Under the pieces are notes generated by a model that saw only the letters and a list, made by a program, of their open reading frames with translations, was not told the origin of the DNA and made no database searches. From NCBI GenBank assembly GCA_039178805.1, contig JBCDFC010000186.1, forward strand, positions 1 to 9,676: a DNA stretch of 9,676 nt. Direction: 5' to 3'. The DNA is from Thermohalobaculum sp039178805. Its GTDB lineage: Bacteria; Pseudomonadota; Alphaproteobacteria; Rhodobacterales; Rhodobacteraceae. Both the position numbers and the translations under genes were made by a program. This document shows, one piece after another, positions 5,927-9,676 of this stretch. Within the stretch, counting starts at the first letter, position 1, and each line of letters opens with the position of its first letter.

Positions 5927-8588
5927 ACACCGCTTCTGCTGCGCGGATCGCGTCATCTGTACGGCTCGCATCGGGCCCGCCCCCTTGCGCCAAATCGGGG
6001 CGGCCGCCGCCACCGATACCGCCCACGGCCGTGACCGCGGCCTTGACGATATCGATGGCCGAGACGCGGCCCGTCAGATCCTGCGTCACACCCGCGGCGA
6101 TGCTCGCCTTGCCGTCGGCCTCGGCCACCAGCAACACCACGCCGGTGCCAAGCCGTTTCTTATGCTCATCCACAAGCCCGCGCAGATCCTTGGGGTTCAC
6201 GCCCGAAAGGCTCTGCGCGAGGAACGGGATCCCGGCGATCTCGCGGCTCTCGGGCCCCGCGCCACCACCGCCGCCAAGTGCTACTTCCTTGCGGAGTGCG
6301 GCGATCTCCTGCTCCATCTGCCGACGTTCGGCCAGGAGCGTCGCGACCCGGTCCGGCGCCTCGACCGCGCGCACGCGGAGCGCCGAGGCCACTGCCTCAA
6401 GCGCGCGGTCCCGTTCCGACAGCCAGTCGAGCGCCGCGGCCCCCGTCAGCGCCTCGACCCGGCGAATCCCCGCCGAGGACGCCCCCTCACCCACGATCTT
6501 GAAGACGCCGATCTCACCCGTCCGCCCCACATGCGTGCCACCGCAAAGCTCAAGGCTGTAGGTGAGCCCCGCCGGCCCCGCCTCGCCGCCCATATGATGC
6601 GAGTCGCGACGGCCCATGGAGACGACGCGGACCTCCTCGCCATACTTCTCGCCGAAAAGCGCGCGGGCCCCCTCAGTGACGGCATCGTCGGGCGTCATCA
6701 GCCGGGTCGTCACGGCCGCGTCCTGGCGGATGAGATCGTTCACCTCCGCCTCGACGCCCGCCAGCTCCTGCGCCGTCATCGCCTCGCCATGCTGGAAGTC
6801 GAAGCGCAACCGGTCGGGGGCCACAAGGCTGCCGCGCTGCGCGACATGATCGCCGAGCGCCCCGCGGAGCGCCTCATGCATCAAATGCGTCGCCGAATGG
6901 TTCGCGCGGATCGCCGCGCGCCGGGCGCCATCGACGATGAGGCGCACGGGCTCGCCCGCCGCGAGCCTGCCCTCCTCGATGGTTGCGAGATGGACGAAGA
7001 CATCGCCCGCCTTCTTCTTCACATCGCTCACGCGGGCGCGGCCCGTAGCACTCTCGATCAAGCCGGTATCACCGACCTGGCCGCCGCTTTCGCCGTAGAA
7101 GGGCGACTGGTTCAGGACGAGGGCGACCTCGCTGCCCGCGCTCGCCTCCGCCACCTCAACGCCGCCCGAGACGATGGCGTGGACCACGCCCTCGGCCGTC
7201 TCAGTGTCGTAGCCCAGGAACTCGGTCGGCCCGTGGGTCTCGCGGATGGTGAAGAAGACGCCCTCCTCCGCCGCCTCGCCCGAGCCTGCCCAGGCCGCGC
7301 GGGCCTGGCGCTTCTGCTCGGCCATGGCGCGATCGAAGCCGTCGGTATCGACCGCCCGACCCCGTTCGCGGAGCGCATCCTGCGTGAGATCCAGCGGAAA
7401 GCCGTAGGTGTCGTAGAGCTTGAACGCCGTCTCCCCGGGCAGCGCGGCCCCCTCGGCGAGCCCCGACAGCTCCTCCTCCAACAGCCCGAGACCGCGGTCG
7501 AGCGTGCGGCGAAAGCGCAGCTCCTCCCGCTCAAGCGTGTCGGCGATCAGGTCCTTCGCCTGGCCGAGTTCCGGGAACGCCTGACCCATCTGGCGCACAA
7601 GCTCCGGCACCAGGCGATGCATCAACGGCTCCTCGGCGCCCAGCAGATGCGCATGGCGCATCGCCCGGCGCATGATCCGGCGGAGCACATAACCCCGCCC
7701 CTCGTTCGAGGGCATCACCCCATCGGCGATCAGGAACGAGGTCGAGCGCAGATGGTCCGCGATCACCCGGTGATGGGTCTTGCCGGGCCCGTCCGGCTCG
7801 GTCGCGCTTGCATGGGCCGAAGCCTCGATCAGCGCGCGGGTGAGGTCGACATCATAGACATCCGTCTTGCCCTGCAGGACCGAGGAGATGCGCTCGAGCC
7901 CCATGCCCGTATCGATGCTAGGGCGCGGCAGCGGCTCGCGCGGACGGTCCTCGAACTGCTCGAACTGCATGAAGACGAGGTTGTAGATCTCGACATAGCG
8001 GTCCCCGTCCTCCTCGGGCGTGCCCGGCAGGCCGCCCCAGACATGGTCGCCATAGTCGTAGAAGATCTCGGTGCTGGGCCCACACGGGCCGACCGGCCCC
8101 ATGGTCCAGAAATTGTCGTCGGTCGCGATGCGGATGATGCGGTCGTCGCCGAGGCCCGCATACTTCTTCCAAATCGACACGGCCTCCTCGTCGTCATGGT
8201 AGACCGTGACGTAGAGGCGGTCCTTTGCCAGACCGAACTCCTTCGTCACCAGATCCCAGGCGAGCGGGATCGCGGTTTCCTTGAAATAGTCGCCGAAGGA
8301 GAAGTTCCCCAGCATCTCGAAAAACGTGTGGTGGCGCGCGGTGTAGCCGACATTGTCGAGATCGTTGTGCTTGCCGCCCGCGCGCACGCATTTCTGGCTG
8401 GTGACCGCGCGCGTGTAGTCCCGGTGCTCGAGCCCCGTGAAGAGGTTCTTGAACTGGACCATGCCGGCCGCCGTGAACATCAGCGTCGGATCGTTCTTCG
8501 GCACAAGGTTCGAGGAGGCCACATGCGTGTGGTCCGCCCGCACGTAGTAATCGATGAATTGCGAGCGGATCTCGTTCAAACTGGGCAT
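5916..8588 (-). CDS. alaS: Alanyl-tRNA synthetase
   Basis: AlaS charges tRNA-Ala with alanine and clears mischarged Ser/Gly-tRNA-Ala in the cytoplasm. With the ATG at 8588 it has 890 residues, near the family norm. Residue positions from that start: class II catalytic domain in the first ~240 residues, with the motif-1/2 region around RHHTFFEMLGNFSFGDYF (85-102) and motif 3 GMGLERISS (228-236); tRNA-recognition helical domain to ~450; editing domain with the zinc signature HSATH (564-568) and CGGTH (682-686); and a DHHA1-type C-terminal domain ending in a Gly-rich GGIGGGGRPDLAQGGG segment. In-frame alternatives are ATG at 8597 and TTG at 8615. I chose 8588 because MPSLNEIR matches the usual AlaS N-terminus and GGATGAG lies just upstream, although the binding site is weak. 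It lies 75 bases downstream of the DUF1127 gene and may share its transcript. Confidence 0.97.
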   Translation of the reverse strand: MPSLNEIRSQFIDYYVRADHTHVASSNLVPKNDPTLMFTAAGMVQFKNLFTGLEHRDYTRAVTSQKCVRAGGKHNDLDNVGYTARHHTFFEMLGNFSFGDYFKETAIPLAWDLVTKEFGLAKDRLYVTVYHDDEEAVSIWKKYAGLGDDRIIRIATDDNFWTMGPVGPCGPSTEIFYDYGDHVWGGLPGTPEEDGDRYVEIYNLVFMQFEQFEDRPREPLPRPSIDTGMGLERISSVLQGKTDVYDVDLTRALIEASAHASATEPDGPGKTHHRVIADHLRSTSFLIADGVMPSNEGRGYVLRRIMRRAMRHAHLLGAEEPLMHRLVPELVRQMGQAFPELGQAKDLIADTLEREELRFRRTLDRGLGLLEEELSGLAEGAALPGETAFKLYDTYGFPLDLTQDALRERGRAVDTDGFDRAMAEQKRQARAAWAGSGEAAEEGVFFTIRETHGPTEFLGYDTETAEGVVHAIVSGGVEVAEASAGSEVALVLNQSPFYGESGGQVGDTGLIESATGRARVSDVKKKAGDVFVHLATIEEGRLAAGEPVRLIVDGARRAAIRANHSATHLMHEALRGALGDHVAQRGSLVAPDRLRFDFQHGEAMTAQELAGVEAEVNDLIRQDAAVTTRLMTPDDAVTEGARALFGEKYGEEVRVVSMGRRDSHHMGGEAGPAGLTYSLELCGGTHVGRTGEIGVFKIVGEGASSAGIRRVEALTGAAALDWLSERDRALEAVASALRVRAVEAPDRVATLLAERRQMEQEIAALRKEVALGGGGGAGPESREIAGIPFLAQSLSGVNPKDLRGLVDEHKKRLGTGVVLLVAEADGKASIAAGVTQDLTGRVSAIDIVKAAVTAVGGIGGGGRPDLAQGGGPDASRTDDAIRAAEAVLSG

Positions 8589-8663
8589 GGGTCTCATCCG
8601 GTCCAATGCGCGCAAGGGCCACGCGACGTTCGGGCCGGATGTATCGGCCGGCTTACCCGGTGT

Positions 8664-8978
8664 CTAGCGAGCGGCGGTTCCAGTCTTCCAGGGACGTGAG
8701 ATCGCCATGTCCGAAGGGAACGGTACCACATTGTCTGCCTCGGCGCCCACGGGGGGCAATGCGGGCACGAGGAGCAATGGGGGCACGGGGGGCACTGGGG
8801 AAACGGCCGGTCGAGAGCCAGGGCGATGCTCCGTCCCGCAAACATAGGGCACGATTTCGTCGCGGCTGATGCCGAGATCGCGGAGCCGGGCGGCGTTGAA
8901 GCTCTCCAGGAGTTCGATCGCGCGCTGTTGCTCCCGCGCCTTCGCAATCCGCTGACAGAGCCGGGTGATCCAGGTCAT
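8664..8978 (-). CDS. DUF1127-type small protein with Pro-rich repeat tail
   Basis: This is a 104-residue protein. Residues 1-45 look like a DUF1127 (YjiS-like) domain: a basic N-terminal helix (MTWITRLCQRIAKAREQQRA) followed by LLESFNAARLRDLGISRDEI (23-42), whose LxDLGISRxEI core is the family hallmark. DUF1127 proteins are often only 45-80 residues, so this one has an extra tail. Residues 59-76 are six three-residue units (SPV, PPV, PPL, LLV, PAL, PPV) encoded by a 9-bp DNA repeat, and a polar end follows (NVVPFPSD). The start at 8978 has a clear AGGAGA 7 bases upstream. It lies between recA and alaS on their strand. Some DUF1127 proteins act in RNA turnover or in phosphate and stress responses, but the role here cannot be read from the sequence. 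Confidence 0.75.
   Translation of the reverse strand: MTWITRLCQRIAKAREQQRAIELLESFNAARLRDLGISRDEIVPYVCGTEHRPGSRPAVSPVPPVPPLLLVPALPPVGAEADNVVPFPSDMAISRPWKTGTAAR
8748..8801 (-). repeat. Six 9-bp tandem units inside the DUF1127 gene
   Basis: Read on the plus strand the units are CACGGGGGG, CAATGCGGG, CACGAGGAG, CAATGGGGG, CACGGGGGG and CACTGGGGA, back to back over 54 bases. Unit length equals three codons, so changes in copy number keep the frame. The product is a Pro/Val/Leu tripeptide repeat. Units 1 and 5 are identical. Confidence 0.85.
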
Positions 8979-8985
8979 CGCTTTG

Positions 8986-8991
8986 TCTCCT
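8986..8991 (-). promoter_or_regulatory. Ribosome binding site fixing the DUF1127 gene start
   Basis: On the minus strand AGGAGA stands 7 bases before the ATG at 8978. The frame is open to another ATG at 9008, but that start would place this site inside the coding sequence, so 8978 is preferred. Confidence 0.75.
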
Positions 8992-9005
8992 ATACAACTA
9001 GACAA

Positions 9006-9015
9006 CATCTAGATG
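9006..9015. promoter_or_regulatory. 10-bp palindrome CATCTAGATG upstream of the DUF1127 gene
   Basis: This perfect palindrome is centred 32 bases upstream of the start codon, close to where a promoter or leader would lie. A second 10-bp palindrome with the same TCTAGA centre lies at 5871-5880. It could be an operator for a dimeric regulator, or chance. Confidence 0.3.
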
Positions 9016-9148
9016 CGAAGAGGCAGCTGATGGAAGGGCCTGGACCGCCCTAAGCAGCACTGAGGCGTTCAAGAATTGTTTCAGCCGAGCGATCCTGGTG
9101 GCGCGTGCGCCGCAGTCGCTTCGGCGTTACGAGACCGACACTCGATCC

Positions 9149-9184
9149 AAAGACCGACCGCGATGCAATGCGCCGCGATCGGTC
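9149..9184 (-). terminator. Probable Rho-independent terminator of recA
   Basis: On the minus strand a 15-base arm (9184-9170, GACCGATCGCGGCGC) pairs with 9166-9152 (GCATCGCGGTCGGTC) around an ATT loop. Counting G-U pairs, 14 of 15 positions pair, with one C/A mismatch. TTT follows directly. It begins 38 bases after the recA stop. The differences between the arms are tolerated as G-U only in minus-strand RNA; on the plus strand two become A/C mismatches. That supports the minus direction and separates recA from the DUF1127 gene. Confidence 0.7.
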
Positions 9185-9212
9185 ATGGTGCGTGTTACTG
9201 GCGAAGCCTCAA

Positions 9213-9228
9213 GCCTGAAACCTCAGGC
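9213..9228 (-). repeat. Small hairpin including the recA stop codon
   Basis: On the minus strand GCCTGA (9228-9223) and TCAGGC (9218-9213) form a perfect 6-bp stem with a GGTT loop, and the recA TGA is the last triplet of the first arm. It lies upstream of the larger terminator hairpin and has no T-run of its own. Confidence 0.4.
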
Positions 9229-9676
9229 CTCCAGCACATCGGCCTCGTCATCCGCTCCGGGCGAGGCGTCGAAATCGAGGCCATGGGCCGCGCGGATCTT
9301 GTCCTCGATATCGAAGGCGATATCCGGGTTCTCCTGCAGGAAGGTGCGCGTGTTCTCCCGCCCCTGCCCGATCCGCTGATCGCCATAGGAGTACCAGGCG
9401 CCCGATTTCTCCACGACGCCGGCCTTCACGCCGAGATCGATCAGCTCGCCGGTCTTGGAGATCCCAGCGCCATAGAGGATGTCGAACTCAACCTGCTTGA
9501 AGGGCGGTGCAACCTTGTTCTTCACCACCTTCACGCGGGTCTGATTGCCGATCACCTCGTCACGGTCCTTGATCGCGCCGATGCGCCGGATGTCGAGCCG
9601 CACCGACGAGTAGAACTTGAGCGCATTGCCGCCCGTCGTCGTCTCGGGCGAGCCGAACATCACGCCGATCTTCATG
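9223..9676 (-). CDS. recA: RecA recombinase, C-terminal part (5' end outside window)
   Basis: RecA forms the nucleoprotein filament for homologous recombination and triggers LexA cleavage in the SOS response. About 150 residues are present, from the codon at 9673-9675 to TGA at 9223-9225; the frame continues past the window edge, and that Met is internal. The fragment begins at MKIGVMFG, followed by the L2 DNA-binding loop region SPETTTGGNALKFYSSVRLD. It continues with TRVKVVKNKVAPPFKQVEFD and then GAWYSYGDQRIGQGREN of the C-terminal domain, ending in an acidic tail (ADDEADVLEA), as in other RecA proteins. The Walker A and B motifs lie upstream, outside the window. Identity is certain. An SOS box, if present, would be outside this window. 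Confidence 0.98.
   Translation of the reverse strand, partial: MKIGVMFGSPETTTGGNALKFYSSVRLDIRRIGAIKDRDEVIGNQTRVKVVKNKVAPPFKQVEFDILYGAGISKTGELIDLGVKAGVVEKSGAWYSYGDQRIGQGRENTRTFLQENPDIAFDIEDKIRAAHGLDFDASPGADDEADVLEA

Noticed and set aside
8589..8615. Longer AlaS from ATG 8597 or TTG 8615
   Set aside because: The family N-terminus matches from MPSLNEIR at 8588 and the added residues match nothing; the 8597 ATG cannot be fully excluded.
8633..8651. Short GGCCG/CGGCC hairpin between the DUF1127 gene and alaS
   Set aside because: It has only five base pairs with no T-run; such short GC stems are expected often at this base composition.
5985..8699. Open frame of about 900 codons on the plus strand, antisense to alaS
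   Set aside because: Its codons lie exactly over the alaS codons in register. Stops on this strand would need TTA, CTA or TCA codons in alaS, which this GC-rich genome avoids. The product shows no family features, while alaS has all its motifs.
1..9676. Search for a novel defence, mobile or RNA-based system
   Set aside because: All larger open frames resolve to core metabolic, division, translation or repair genes; there are no transposases, integrases, CRISPR-like spacers, tRNA genes or riboswitch-like leaders that I can support.

Overview
The window is a GC-rich stretch of bacterial core genome. Its gene order (eno, ftsB-like, pdhA-pdhB-pdhC), the lipoyl domain fused to the pyruvate dehydrogenase E1 beta subunit, and the nearby alaS and recA point to an alphaproteobacterium. 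It looks closest to the Rhodobacterales, though the placement is inferred from gene order and protein style without a database search. I see no mobile element, CRISPR array, tRNA or rRNA, and no clear new multi-gene system.

Left part, plus strand (1-5049). The 3' part of eno (enolase) is followed by a small FtsB/DivIC-type septum formation initiator. After a 238-base gap comes the tight operon pdhA-pdhB-pdhC (E1 alpha, E1 beta with an N-terminal lipoyl domain, E2). Enolase makes phosphoenolpyruvate, which pyruvate kinase turns into pyruvate, and the Pdh subunits convert pyruvate to acetyl-CoA, so the region links lower glycolysis to the TCA cycle. The E3 subunit gene (lpd) does not follow pdhC in this window. 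The lipoyl domains of PdhB and PdhC are near copies of each other and form a DNA-level direct repeat.

Middle (5050-5915). A strong GC hairpin lies in the 42-base gap between pdhC and a convergent minus-strand gene for a secreted four-EF-hand protein, and could end transcription from both sides. Upstream of that gene, 287 bases hold no convincing gene.

Right part, minus strand (5916-9676). Reading leftward, the genes are the C-terminal part of recA (cut by the window end), a good terminator hairpin, a small DUF1127-type protein with an unusual Pro-rich tail encoded by six 9-bp tandem units, and alaS (alanyl-tRNA synthetase, complete). The DUF1127 gene and alaS are 75 bases apart and may be co-transcribed.

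The points most worth a second look are the DUF1127 tandem-repeat tail, the duplicated lipoyl module, a hairpin directly over the ftsB-like translation start region, an Arg in place of a normally conserved Gly in enolase, and small hairpins that include the stop codons of both alaS and recA.
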